Source of the DNA: Burkholderiales bacterium 67-32
Lineage (GTDB): Bacteria; Pseudomonadota; Gammaproteobacteria; Burkholderiales; Burkholderiaceae_B
Direction: 5' to 3'
Length of the DNA stretch: 64,000 nucleotides
Assembly: GCA_001898625.1 (NCBI GenBank)
Contig: MKUP01000028.1
Location: 62,001 to 126,000, forward strand
Below the pieces are notes generated by a model. The model searched no databases. It was not told the origin of the DNA and saw only the letters and a list, made by a program, of their open reading frames with translations. Each line of letters starts with the position of its first letter. The stretch's first letter is position 1. The position numbers and the translations under genes were made by a program. Positions 48,567-57,249 of the stretch are shown here, piece by piece.

Positions 48567-49463
48567 TCAGGGGGCGGGCGGGACGCTCGGCCGCAGGTGC
48601 CCGACCAGCCAGTCCACCAGCGCGGCGACGCGGGCGACGTGCTGCCTGCGCCGCGGGACGTAGGCCTTGAACCACGTTTCCTGGAGCGGGAATTCGTCCA
48701 GCACCGTCTCCAGCGTGCCGGCCTCCAGCGCCGGGCGCGCGACGTAGGCGGGCAGGGCGGCGATGCCCAGTTCCGACAGGGCGGCGTCCCGCAGCGTGAG
48801 GTTGTCGTCGGCCACCAGCCGGGGCGGGATGTCCAAACTGATGCCGCCACGGGCGCTGCGGAAGTGCCAGGCGCGGCCGGATGGCTTGAAGACGAGGCAG
48901 GCGTGTTCGGTCAGGGCCTGGGGGTGGCGGGGCCGGCCGTGGCGGGCGAGATAGCCGGGCGCCGCGCACAGCACGGCGTCCACCGGGCACAGCGGGATCT
49001 CGACCACGCCTTCGTAGCTGGCCGGCCGGCCGCTGATGGCCAGGTCGTAGTCCCGCTCGGCGGGGTTGGTCGAGTGGTCGACCAGCGAGATCTCCATCGT
49101 GATGCCGTCGTGCCGCCGCAGGAAGGCATTGAAGAGGGGGCCCAACTGGACCGTGGTCAACGTGGTCGGCGTCGCCACCCGCAGGTGGCCCACCAGCTTG
49201 GAGGCATCTCGCTCCACGCTCTGCACCAGGTCCTCGAAGCTGGCCACCAGCACGCCGGCGCGGGCGTGCAGTTTCTCGCCGGCTTCGGTCAGGCGCACCG
49301 TGCGGGTGGTGCGGTCGAACAGCCGCGCGCCCACGGTGGTTTCCAACTGGCGGATGCGCTTGGCCACCACCGAGGGCACGACGTCCATCTGCCGGGCCGC
49401 CTCGGAGAAGCCGCCGCAGGCGACGACGGTGGTGAAGGTGCGTAGTTGCGTGATGGCGTCCAA
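48567..49463 (-). CDS. LysR-family regulator (CrgA-like)
   Basis: This 298-residue protein has the helix-turn-helix LRTFTTVVACGGFSEAARQMDVVPSVVAKRIRQLE, then a LysR effector domain from about residue 90 (GHLRVATPTTLTTVQLGPLF). It is divergent from the Bug receptor/VanB-like/Rieske genes across 128 bases, so it probably regulates them. The shared region contains ATAGCTAT (49487-49494) and TTATT-CCTT-AATAA (49516-49529) as candidate sites. Confidence 0.85.
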   Translation of the reverse strand: MDAITQLRTFTTVVACGGFSEAARQMDVVPSVVAKRIRQLETTVGARLFDRTTRTVRLTEAGEKLHARAGVLVASFEDLVQSVERDASKLVGHLRVATPTTLTTVQLGPLFNAFLRRHDGITMEISLVDHSTNPAERDYDLAISGRPASYEGVVEIPLCPVDAVLCAAPGYLARHGRPRHPQALTEHACLVFKPSGRAWHFRSARGGISLDIPPRLVADDNLTLRDAALSELGIAALPAYVARPALEAGTLETVLDEFPLQETWFKAYVPRRRQHVARVAALVDWLVGHLRPSVPPAP

Positions 49464-49591
49464 TTTATTCCTGATCGAGCTTACTGATAGCTATTTTTTG
49501 AACAAATATTCGCCATTATTCCTTAATAAAATGCCTTCCCACAATGGGCCGCAAGCGACGACCCACCGTACCCACGAAGAGGAGACAAGAC

Positions 49592-50572
49592 ATGTCCAAA
49601 TCGCTGATCGTGCGCATGCTGGCCGCTGCCGCCCTGACCGCGGCATCGACCGCCGTCGCCGCCGCGCCGGGCTATCCGGCCCGGCCGGTCAAGATCGTGA
49701 CGCCGTTCGCCGTGGGCCAGGGGCCCGACGTGCTGCTGCGTATCGTCGCCGAGAAGCTGACCGCCACGCTGGGGCAGCAGGTGATCGTGGAGAACCGGCC
49801 CGGCGCCAGCGGCTTCCTGGCGTTCGAAGCCGGCCGGCGCGCCGCGCCCGACGGCTACACGCTGGTCCACATGGACAGCTACCACGTGGGCACCCAGCCT
49901 TACCTGTTCGCCAGGCTGCCCTACGACGTGCGCAAGGATTTCGATCCGGTCACGCCGCTGGTCCGCAACTACTTCTTCGTCGTGGTGCCCGCCGGTTCGC
50001 CATGGCGGACGATGGGCGACCTGATCGCCGCGGCCAAGGCCAGGCCCGGCGGCGTCTCGTACGGATCCTGGGGCGTGGCCAGTCCTGCGCACCTGGGTGG
50101 GCTGCTGCTGGAGGCTGCCACCGGCACGAGCATGATGCACGTGCCCTACAAGGAGTCAGCCCAGTTGTTCCAGTCGGTGGCCGTGGGCGACGTGAACTGG
50201 ACACTGGGATCGCCCGTTTCGGCCGGGCCCGTGTACCAGTCCGGCAAGGTGCGCTTCCTGGCCGTGGCGGCGCCCCAGCGCCTGCCGGGCTACGCCGAGG
50301 TGCCCACCGTGGCGCAGGCCGGCGGTCCGGCCAACTTCGAGGTCGGCGGCTGGAACGGCCTGTTCGCGCCCAAGGGCACGCCCGCCGGGATCGTGCAGCG
50401 GCTGAACGAAGGCATCGCCGCCGCGCTGAAGGCGCCCGACGTGCAAGAGAAACTGGCCACCTTCACCTACGAGGCCTATGCCATGCCGCCGCGCGACATG
50501 GCACGGCTGGTGGACGAGGAAATCGCCAAGTGGGGGCCGATCATCAAGGGCGCCGATATCCACCTGGATTGA
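49592..50572 (+). CDS. Bug/TctC-family periplasmic solute receptor
   Basis: The product is 326 residues from ATG 49592, chosen for the GAAGAGGAGA ribosome site. The signal peptide ends STAVAAAPG. Family blocks are YPARPVKIVTPFAVGQGPDVLLR, VENRPGASGFLAF, VPYKESAQLF and GLFAPKGTPAGIV. Followed 20 bases later by an oxygenase reductase and then a Rieske oxygenase, it is likely to bind the aromatic acid those enzymes process. No TctAB genes are nearby. Confidence 0.85.
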   Translation: MSKSLIVRMLAAAALTAASTAVAAAPGYPARPVKIVTPFAVGQGPDVLLRIVAEKLTATLGQQVIVENRPGASGFLAFEAGRRAAPDGYTLVHMDSYHVGTQPYLFARLPYDVRKDFDPVTPLVRNYFFVVVPAGSPWRTMGDLIAAAKARPGGVSYGSWGVASPAHLGGLLLEAATGTSMMHVPYKESAQLFQSVAVGDVNWTLGSPVSAGPVYQSGKVRFLAVAAPQRLPGYAEVPTVAQAGGPANFEVGGWNGLFAPKGTPAGIVQRLNEGIAAALKAPDVQEKLATFTYEAYAMPPRDMARLVDEEIAKWGPIIKGADIHLD

Positions 50573-50592
50573 CGCCGCACGGGAGCACAGTC

Positions 50593-51570
50593 GTGGCAAG
50601 CAAGCACATCGAGGTCGTGGTGGCCGGAGTCCGGCCGCTGACGCCGCGCATCAAGGAATATCTGTTGGCCTCGGTCGATGGCCGGCCGCTGCCGCGCTAC
50701 GAGCCGGGGGCGCATGTGGCGCTGCACATGGCGTCGCGGGACCGGGGGCCCATCGTCCGGCACTATTCGCTGATAGGCGGACTGGCCGGGCGGGACGATC
50801 CGCGGCACGTCTATCGCATCGCCGTGCAAAGAGAGGACCGGGCGCGCGGTTCGGCCTTCATCCACGACACCTTCGCGCCGGGCACGCGCCTGCGCGTCGC
50901 CGCGCCGGTCAACAATTTTCCGCTGGACCGGCGTGATGCCTGCACTCTGCTCATCGCCGGCGGCATAGGCGTGACGCCCATCGTGTCCATGGCGCGCAGC
51001 CTGGCCCGACGGGGCTGTCGGTACAGCGTCGTGTACGCCGGCCGCGATCCGGCCGCGATGGCCTATCGCGACATGCTGGAAGAGGTGGCCGGCGACCGCG
51101 TCCGTTTCCACTACAGCGACGAGGCGGGCGTGCTGGACCTGCGCGGCCTGCTGGCGTCGCAGCCCGACGGGACGCGCGTGTACGTGTGCGGCCCCGCGCC
51201 CATGATCGCCGCCACCCACGATGCGGGTGCCGCGCTGGGATGGGACCCCGGCCGCGTGCGCAGCGAAGTGTTCACCGCCGGCCCCACGGGCGACGAAACG
51301 GCTTTCGAGGTCGAGCTGCGCCGCTCGGGCAGGACCGTGCGGGTCGGACCCGACGCCAGCATCCTGGATGCGCTGCGCCTGGCCGACGTGCCCGTGCTGT
51401 GGGACTGCGCGCGCGGCGAATGCGGCCTGTGCCCGCTGCCCGTCGTCTCGGCCGACGGCCCCATCGATCATCGCGATCGCTATCTGAGCGCAGAAGAGCG
51501 TGCCGCGGGCGAGACCTTGTGCATCTGCGTGTCGCGCATCCGCGGCACGCGCCTGGTGCTGGACGCCTGA
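50593..51570 (+). CDS. VanB-like oxygenase reductase (FMN/2Fe-2S)
   Basis: The product is 325 residues from a GTG at 50593. The flavin domain has VRHYSLIGG and the NAD domain LLIAGGIGVTPIVSMAR and VYVCGPAPMI. The C-terminal plant-type ferredoxin has CARGECGLC and a later CIC, giving the four cluster cysteines. This order (flavin, NAD, ferredoxin) is that of phthalate dioxygenase reductase and VanB, which pass NADH electrons to Rieske oxygenases. The oxygenase partner is the next gene, 34 bases downstream. Confidence 0.9.
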   Translation: MASKHIEVVVAGVRPLTPRIKEYLLASVDGRPLPRYEPGAHVALHMASRDRGPIVRHYSLIGGLAGRDDPRHVYRIAVQREDRARGSAFIHDTFAPGTRLRVAAPVNNFPLDRRDACTLLIAGGIGVTPIVSMARSLARRGCRYSVVYAGRDPAAMAYRDMLEEVAGDRVRFHYSDEAGVLDLRGLLASQPDGTRVYVCGPAPMIAATHDAGAALGWDPGRVRSEVFTAGPTGDETAFEVELRRSGRTVRVGPDASILDALRLADVPVLWDCARGECGLCPLPVVSADGPIDHRDRYLSAEERAAGETLCICVSRIRGTRLVLDA

Positions 51571-51604
51571 CCATTCCGAGCCATTCCTGCAGGAGCGTGC
51601 CATC

Positions 51605-52708
51605 ATGAACCGCATCGCCGATCCCATACCCGAACTCCGGGGCGATTTCTCCTTCGAGCCCGGCGGCTTCGCCGACCACGCCACGCCGCTGGTGCGCAAC
51701 TGCTGGTACGTGGCGGGTCTGTCCGGCGAAATCACCCGGGAGCTGAGCAGCCGGCGTTTCCTGGGCGTGGACGTGGCCCTGTACCGTACACAGGCCGGCG
51801 AGCCGGTGGCGGTTCGCAACCGGTGTCCGCACCGTTCCTTTCCGCTGGCCAAGGGCCGCCTGGACGGCGACGAGCTGATGTGCGGCTATCACGGCATGCG
51901 CTTCGATCCGTCGGGCCGCTGCGTGAAGATGCCGGCCATGCCGCTGGTCCCTACCCATGCCCAGGTGCGCAGCTTTCCCATCGTCGAACGCGCGCCGCTG
52001 GTCTGGATCTGGATGGGCGATCCCGACCATGCCGATCCGGCCCTGATCCCGGACACGAGCTGGCTGGCCAGCCCGGCGTGGAAGAGCGTGGGCGGGGCCT
52101 TCCACATGAAGGCCGACTACGTGTCCATGCACGAGAACCTGCTGGACCAGACCCACTTCCCCTTCCTGCATCCGGGCGCCATCGGCACGCCGGAGTATGC
52201 GCGCAGCAAGCTGGACGTTCGCCAGGAAGGAGACGTGGTCACCATCAACCGCGCGCTGAAGAACTCGCCGCCGCCCGACGTCTACGGTGTGCCCACCGGC
52301 CTGACCGGCAAGCCGGTGGATCGCTATTCGGAAGCGCGTTTCGCCTCGCCCGGCCTGCACGTCGCCTTCGCCCGCATCGTCGACAACCACGATGCCGGCG
52401 GCGTGCCGCGCACTTATCGCTTCAACATCACCCACGCCTTCACGCCCGAGACCAACGGCAGCATCCACTACTGGTGGTTCAACAGCCGCGACTCCAACCT
52501 GGATGATCCCGCCGCCGACGCCTACCTGCACGAGGCGTCGTCCAAGGCCTACCTCGAGGACGTGGACGCGCTGGAGTGGATACTGGACGTGGTGACGCGC
52601 GACGCCGAGCCGCAGTTCGACCTGAATTTCGCGCCCGACAAGCCAGGGTTGCTGATGCGCCGTGCGCTGCATGACATGGCGGCGCGGGAGGCGGGGCTGG
52701 ATTTCTGA
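51605..52708 (+). CDS. Rieske non-heme iron oxygenase (VanA-like)
   Basis: The product is 367 residues from ATG 51605 (AGGAG upstream). Rieske ligands are Cys74, His76, Cys93 and His96 (NRCPHRSF, CGYHGMRF). The iron site is in HENLLDQTHFPFLH. Length and pattern match the group of aromatic O-demethylases and ring-hydroxylating oxygenases that use a VanB-type reductase. Substrate unknown; the operon also has a Bug receptor and a divergent LysR. It is only distantly similar to the oxygenase at 24398. Confidence 0.88.
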   Translation: MNRIADPIPELRGDFSFEPGGFADHATPLVRNCWYVAGLSGEITRELSSRRFLGVDVALYRTQAGEPVAVRNRCPHRSFPLAKGRLDGDELMCGYHGMRFDPSGRCVKMPAMPLVPTHAQVRSFPIVERAPLVWIWMGDPDHADPALIPDTSWLASPAWKSVGGAFHMKADYVSMHENLLDQTHFPFLHPGAIGTPEYARSKLDVRQEGDVVTINRALKNSPPPDVYGVPTGLTGKPVDRYSEARFASPGLHVAFARIVDNHDAGGVPRTYRFNITHAFTPETNGSIHYWWFNSRDSNLDDPAADAYLHEASSKAYLEDVDALEWILDVVTRDAEPQFDLNFAPDKPGLLMRRALHDMAAREAGLDF

Positions 52709-52713
52709 GTGGG

Positions 52714-52732
52714 CGCCGGCCTCAGGCCGGCG
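52714..52732. terminator. Hairpin between convergent oxygenase and kinase genes
   Basis: CGCCGGCC-TCA-GGCCGGCG is a perfect 8-bp stem that overlaps the last codons of the sensor kinase gene. No U tract on either side; a possible bidirectional terminator. Confidence 0.45.
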
Positions 52733-54164
52733 GGAAGCGCACGCTGATGCGCGTGCCGGGCATGCCGGCGGCCGTGTCTTGCGGGTTGTCGGCGATCGCC
52801 AGAACGGCGCCGTGCCGCTGGGCGATCTCGCGCACGATGGCCAGGCCCAGGCCGCTGCCTTCGGCGTTGGATCCCAGGATCCGGTAGAAGCGGTCGAACA
52901 CCAGTTCGCGTTCCTCGGGCGGGATGCCCGGGCCGGAGTCCTCGACGTCCAGCGTCGCGCCCGCGCCGGTCGCCGCCACGCGTACGGTCACGGTGCCGCC
53001 GCCCGGGGTGTAGCGCAGCGCGTTGTCGATCAGGTTGTTGACCAGTTCGGCCAGGAGCAGGGCATTGCCGGCCACTGGAACCGGCGTTTCCGGGCCTTCC
53101 AGGCCCAGGTCTATCCCGCGCTCCATCGCTTCGTGCACCCAGTTCTGCGTCTGGTCGCTGGCGATGGCCAGCAGGTCGACGCGGGCGGAGACGTCCACGG
53201 GGCTGCCCTTGTCCTCGGCGCGCGCCAGCGCGAGCAACTGGTTCACCAGGCGCGTGGCCCGCTCGGCACCCGAGATCAGGTGCCTGAGGCTGGCCTCCAT
53301 GTCTTCCGGACTGGCGTTGCGCAGCGCCAGCTCGGCCTGCGTGCGTATGCCGGCAAGCGGTGTCTTCAACTGGTGCGCCGCGTCGGCGACGAAACGCTTC
53401 TGCGCGTCGACGTTGGCCGACAGGCGCTGCAGCAGCTCGTTCATCGCGCCGACCAGCGGCGCGATCTCCTGCGGCACCTCGCGATCGTCGATGGGCGAGA
53501 GGTCGTCCGGCCGCCGCGCGCGCAGCCGCGCCTGCAGCCGACCCAGCGGGGCGATGCCGCGCGACAGGCCGAACCACACCAGCACCACGGCCAGCGGCAG
53601 CACCACGAATTGCGGCAACACCACGCCCTTGATGATTTCGTTGGCCAGCTGCGAGCGCTTCTCCAGCGTCTCTGCCACCTGCACCAACGCCGGCTGCCCG
53701 CCCGGGATCGTGGGCAGTGATACCCAGGTGTAGGCCACGCGCACCGCGAAGCCGCGCATCACGTCGTCGCGGTACTGGACGATGCCGGGCAGCGGGCGCT
53801 CCAGGGGCGGTTGCGGCAATTCCCGGTCGCCGCCCAGGTATTCGCCGCGGCTGCCCAGCACGAGGTAGAACACGCTGTCGGTCTCGTCGGCGCGCAGCAT
53901 CTCGCGCGCCGAGACCGGCAGTTGCAGCCGGGCCCGGCCGTTGACGTCCTTGATCTGCTGGGCCAGGGCCAGCACGTTGTTGGCCAGGCTGCGGTCGTAG
54001 GGCGCGACCGAGATGGATTGCGCGACCACGTAGGTGATGGCGACGCTGATCGGCCACAGCAGGAAGAGGGGGACCAGCATCCAGTCCAGGATCTCGCCGA
54101 ACAGCGAGCGCGCCGGCCGTTCGACGGCGGGGATGGGCTGCGGCCCCTGGTGGTCGTCGTCCAT
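52722..54164 (-). CDS. TctE/QseC-like sensor histidine kinase
   Basis: This 480-residue kinase has two membrane helices (about 27-50 and 185-205) flanking a periplasmic domain of about 130 residues (ESVFYLVLGSRGEYLGG-like DUF/TctE sensor). A HAMP-like linker precedes the phospho-acceptor box FVADAAHQLKTPLAGI. The ATPase domain has NLIDNALRYTPGGG, DSGPGIPPEE, and GSGLGLAIV. It is 15 bases downstream of an OmpR-type regulator. In Bordetella relatives such pairs (TctDE/BctDE) control tricarboxylate or other Bug-linked uptake; a Bug receptor gene is upstream in the same direction. Confidence 0.87.
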   Translation of the reverse strand: MDDDHQGPQPIPAVERPARSLFGEILDWMLVPLFLLWPISVAITYVVAQSISVAPYDRSLANNVLALAQQIKDVNGRARLQLPVSAREMLRADETDSVFYLVLGSRGEYLGGDRELPQPPLERPLPGIVQYRDDVMRGFAVRVAYTWVSLPTIPGGQPALVQVAETLEKRSQLANEIIKGVVLPQFVVLPLAVVLVWFGLSRGIAPLGRLQARLRARRPDDLSPIDDREVPQEIAPLVGAMNELLQRLSANVDAQKRFVADAAHQLKTPLAGIRTQAELALRNASPEDMEASLRHLISGAERATRLVNQLLALARAEDKGSPVDVSARVDLLAIASDQTQNWVHEAMERGIDLGLEGPETPVPVAGNALLLAELVNNLIDNALRYTPGGGTVTVRVAATGAGATLDVEDSGPGIPPEERELVFDRFYRILGSNAEGSGLGLAIVREIAQRHGAVLAIADNPQDTAAGMPGTRISVRFPPA

Positions 54165-54179
54165 GCTCCCGGAACCGGG

Positions 54180-54869
54180 TCAGGCCGCGCCGTGCTGGGC
54201 GCCGGGCTCGCGTTCCAGGCAGTATCCCAGCCCGCGCACGGTGGCGATCTTGACGCCGCCGGGTTCCAGCTTCTTGCGCAGCCGGTGCACGTAGACCTCG
54301 ATGGCGTTGGTGCTGACTTCCTCGCCCCATTCGCACAGATGGTCCACCAACTGCTTCTTGCTGACCATGCGGCCGCTGCGCGACAGCAGGACTTCCAGCA
54401 GGCTGACTTCGCGCGCGGACAACTCGACGATCTGCTCGTCGATGGTCACCACCCGGCCGACCTGGTCGAAGGCCAGGCGGCCGTGGCGCAGCACCGCCGG
54501 GCCGCCGCCCGCGCCGCGTCGCGTCAGCGCGCGGACCCGGGCCTCGAGCTCGGACAGCGCGAAGGGCTTGGCCATGTAGTCGTCGGCGCCCAGGTCCAGT
54601 CCCTTGACGCGCTGCTCCACGCTGTCGGCGGCGGTCAGGATCAGGACCGGCATGTGCGAGTTGCGCGACCGCAGCCGGCGCAGGACCTCGGTGCCCGAGA
54701 GCCGGGGCAGGCCGATGTCCAGGATCAGCAGGTCGAAGGGTTGCGCCGCCAGCGCGGAGTCCGCCTCGAGTCCGTCGTGGACGGCATCGACGGCGTAGCC
54801 GTTCTGGCGCAGGGAGCGGGACAGGCCGTCGGCAAGGATGTTGTCGTCTTCGGCGATGAGGATGCGCAT
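54180..54869 (-). CDS. OmpR/TctD-family response regulator
   Basis: This 229-residue protein has a receiver domain with LIAEDD, phospho-acceptor Asp51 in LLILDIGLPRLSG, LILTAAD and the lysine in DYMAKPF. The winged-helix output domain spans about residues 130-220 (LSAREVSLLEVLLSRSGRMVSKKQL, then NAIEVYVHRLRKKLEP and VRGLGYCLE). Together with the downstream kinase it resembles the TctD/QseB group. A Bug receptor gene ends 78 bases upstream, so it may be both target and neighbour. Confidence 0.88.
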   Translation of the reverse strand: MRILIAEDDNILADGLSRSLRQNGYAVDAVHDGLEADSALAAQPFDLLILDIGLPRLSGTEVLRRLRSRNSHMPVLILTAADSVEQRVKGLDLGADDYMAKPFALSELEARVRALTRRGAGGGPAVLRHGRLAFDQVGRVVTIDEQIVELSAREVSLLEVLLSRSGRMVSKKQLVDHLCEWGEEVSTNAIEVYVHRLRKKLEPGGVKIATVRGLGYCLEREPGAQHGAA

Positions 54870-54947
54870 GGGGGAATTGTAGCTTCGGGTAATGCATCGA
54901 GGGGCCCCGACGCATTGTCCCCCAGGCGCGCGTCCCCGTCACTATCG

Positions 54948-55925
54948 CTATTCGATCTGATACATCCCCGTGCGGCGCGTGGCGTCGGCCCAGTAGGCGG
55001 TTTCCTTGTCCACGAAGCGGCCGAATTCCTGGGGCGTCATGGGCTCCACGGCCTCCAGGCCGAGCTGGGGCAGCTTGGCGACGATATCGGGGTTCTGCAG
55101 CACCGCCCGCACGTCGGCGACGATGCGCGCCATGGTGGCGGGGGGCGTGGCCTTGGGCGCGAACATGCCGTACCAGGCGCGTCCCGGCAGGCCGGCCAGG
55201 CCTGCCCTGCTGGCCAGCGGCACGTCCGGCATGATGGTGGAGGGCGTGTCGCTGCTGGTGATGGCGATGGCCCGGACCCGGCCCGATTTCACCTGGGGCA
55301 TGGCGCTGGGCAGGGCGTCGATCATCAGCTTGATCGAGCCGCCGATCAGGTCCGTGAACGCCGGCGGGCTGCCCTTGTAGGGCACGTGGACGATGTCCAC
55401 GCCCGCCAGCTGCTTGAAGACCTCCATGCTGAGATGGCTGGTGGAGCCCGTGCCCGGCGATCCGTAGCTGAATTTGCCGGGATTGGCCTTCAACTGGGCG
55501 ATGACTTCGGACAGCGTGGTGGCCGGGAACTGCGCGTTCACCACCATGAGCATGTCGGTGCCGGCCAGCAGGGCGACGGGCTGGAAGTCGCGCCCTACGT
55601 CGTAGGGCAGGTGCTTGTACAGGTTGGGATTGATCACGACGGGTGAGTTGGAGGTGACCAGCAGCGTGTACCCGTCGCCCTCGGCCCGCGCCACTTCCTG
55701 CAGCGCGATGGAGCCGTTGGCGCCGGCGCGGTTCTCCACCACCACCGGCTGCCCCCACTTCTGCGCCAGCTTGTCGCCGATGGCGCGGGCGAGGATGTCC
55801 GACCCCTGTCCGGGCGGGAAGGGGATGATCACGCGCACCCGCTTGTTGGGGAACGTCTGGTCGGCAAGGGCGGGTTGGCTGGCCAGGCCCACGGCCAGGC
55901 AGAGCAGCAAAAGCAGTTTGTTCAT
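54948..55925 (-). CDS. Bug/TctC-family periplasmic solute receptor
   Basis: The product is 325 residues with signal peptide MNKLLLLLCLAVGLASQPALA and GAGGAG upstream. Family signature: FPNKRVRVIIPFPPGQGSDILAR, VENRAGANGS, VPYKGSPPAF, MFAPKATPP. It lies upstream of the TctDE-like two-component genes and is divergent from a CoA-transferase gene with a 113-base shared region containing TTGTTATAACAA. It may therefore supply substrate either to the two-component-controlled system or to the divergent organic-acid pathway. Confidence 0.86.
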   Translation of the reverse strand: MNKLLLLLCLAVGLASQPALADQTFPNKRVRVIIPFPPGQGSDILARAIGDKLAQKWGQPVVVENRAGANGSIALQEVARAEGDGYTLLVTSNSPVVINPNLYKHLPYDVGRDFQPVALLAGTDMLMVVNAQFPATTLSEVIAQLKANPGKFSYGSPGTGSTSHLSMEVFKQLAGVDIVHVPYKGSPPAFTDLIGGSIKLMIDALPSAMPQVKSGRVRAIAITSSDTPSTIMPDVPLASRAGLAGLPGRAWYGMFAPKATPPATMARIVADVRAVLQNPDIVAKLPQLGLEAVEPMTPQEFGRFVDKETAYWADATRRTGMYQIE

Positions 55926-55987
55926 GGGAAGGGTCTCCTCGGGAATAGTGCCATTGGTTGGCTTTTCTGTTTCCGGATTTTGATATA

Positions 55988-55999
55988 TTGTTATAACAA
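55988..55999. promoter_or_regulatory. 12-bp palindrome, candidate GntR/HutC operator
   Basis: TTGTTATAACAA is a perfect palindrome in the divergent region between the Bug receptor and CoA-transferase genes. The GT...AC core resembles sites of HutC-type regulators, one of which is encoded at 57250. It overlaps AT-rich promoter-like sequence on both strands. Confidence 0.5.
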
Positions 56000-56038
56000 A
56001 CTCAAGATGTCCTTTTCCAACATTGTCCGGGGAGCTTC

Positions 56039-57238
56039 ATGTCGCTACTTCACGGGTTCCGCATTCTTGCCGTCGAGCAGTACGGCGCGGCGCCTTTCGG
56101 CACCCAGTTGCTGGCCGCGTTGGGGGCCGAGATCATCAAGGTCGAGCAGGCCGCGCAAGGGGGGGACGTGTCGCGGCTGGTCGGGCCGCATTTCCTGGCC
56201 GGCCTGCCCGACAGCGCGCAGAGCCTGTTCTTCCAGAGCCTGAACCAGGGCAAGAAAAGCATCACGCTGAACCTCGCCCATCCCGAGGGGCGGGCGGTGT
56301 TCCGCAAGCTGGCGGCCACGGCGCACGGTGTGGTCGACAACCTGCGCGGCGACGTCGCGGGCAAGCTGGGCCTGACCTACGAAGATCTGAAGGACGTCAA
56401 TCCGGCGGTGGTCTGCGCCCACATATCGGCCTATGGCAGGACCGGCGAACGCGCGGCCTGGCCGGGCTACGACTACCTGATGCAGGCCGAGGCGGGCTAT
56501 TTCTCGCTGACCGGCGAACCGGACACGGCGCCGTCGCGCATGGGGCTGTCGCTGGTCGACTACATGACCGGCGTGATGATGTCGGTGGGGCTGCTCGGCG
56601 GCATGCTGGAGGCCGCGCGCAGTGGCAAGGGATGCGACGTGGATACCAGCCTGTACGACGTCGCGCTGTTCAACCTCAATTACGTGGCGGCGTGGTACCT
56701 GAACGGCGCCGCCGAGACCGACCGCCAGCCCCGTTCCGGGCACCCCTCGCTCACGCCGTGCCAGCTCTATCGCACCGGCGACGGCTGGATCTACCTGATG
56801 TGCAACAAGGAAAAATTCTGGCGCAACCTGTGCGAGCGGATCGGGCGGCCGGAATGGATCGCGGATGCGCGCTTCGTCGACTTCGGCGCCCGGGGCCGGC
56901 ATCGCGAGGAACTGACCCGCCTGCTGGACGAGGCGCTGTCGGCCCGCACCACGGCCGAGTGGATGCAGCATTTCGCCGGCACGGTGCCCGCCGCGCCCGT
57001 GTGGTCCGTGGGGCAGGCGCTGGATGCGCCCCTGGCGCAGGCCGACGGCAGGATTCGCCGCGTCGACCTGGCGGGCGGCGGCGCGCTGCGGGTGCTCGAC
57101 AGCCCGCTGCGCACGTCGCGGCCGGCGGTGGCCGTCGGACCCGCGCCGGCCATGGGCGCCGATACCCGCGAGCTGCTGGCTGGCATCGGGATCGACGAAG
57201 AGGAGCAAGGTAGACTAAGGACCCTTGGTGTTCTCTGA
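56039..57238 (+). CDS. CaiB/BaiF family (class III) CoA-transferase
   Basis: This 399-residue protein has GGGGAG upstream. Family landmarks: GFRILAVEQYGAAPFGTQLLAALGAEIIKVEQ (start fold, trimmed), the region SAYGRTGERAAWPGYDYLMQAEAG and the catalytic Asp in LSLVDYMTGVMM, then GKGCDVDTSLYDVALF. Class III enzymes move CoA between organic acids. Downstream are a CitE-like lyase and a double hot-dog MaoC hydratase, a combination that fits activation of mesaconate, itaconate or citramalate. Only 11 bases separate it from the regulator gene. Confidence 0.87.
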   Translation: MSLLHGFRILAVEQYGAAPFGTQLLAALGAEIIKVEQAAQGGDVSRLVGPHFLAGLPDSAQSLFFQSLNQGKKSITLNLAHPEGRAVFRKLAATAHGVVDNLRGDVAGKLGLTYEDLKDVNPAVVCAHISAYGRTGERAAWPGYDYLMQAEAGYFSLTGEPDTAPSRMGLSLVDYMTGVMMSVGLLGGMLEAARSGKGCDVDTSLYDVALFNLNYVAAWYLNGAAETDRQPRSGHPSLTPCQLYRTGDGWIYLMCNKEKFWRNLCERIGRPEWIADARFVDFGARGRHREELTRLLDEALSARTTAEWMQHFAGTVPAAPVWSVGQALDAPLAQADGRIRRVDLAGGGALRVLDSPLRTSRPAVAVGPAPAMGADTRELLAGIGIDEEEQGRLRTLGVL

Positions 57239-57249
57239 CGTGTCGCCTC

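Noticed and set aside
49066..51570. Possible 834-residue protein joining Bug receptor region and reductase
   Set aside because: The upstream part reads the LysR/Bug region out of frame; the reductase begins at GTG 50593.
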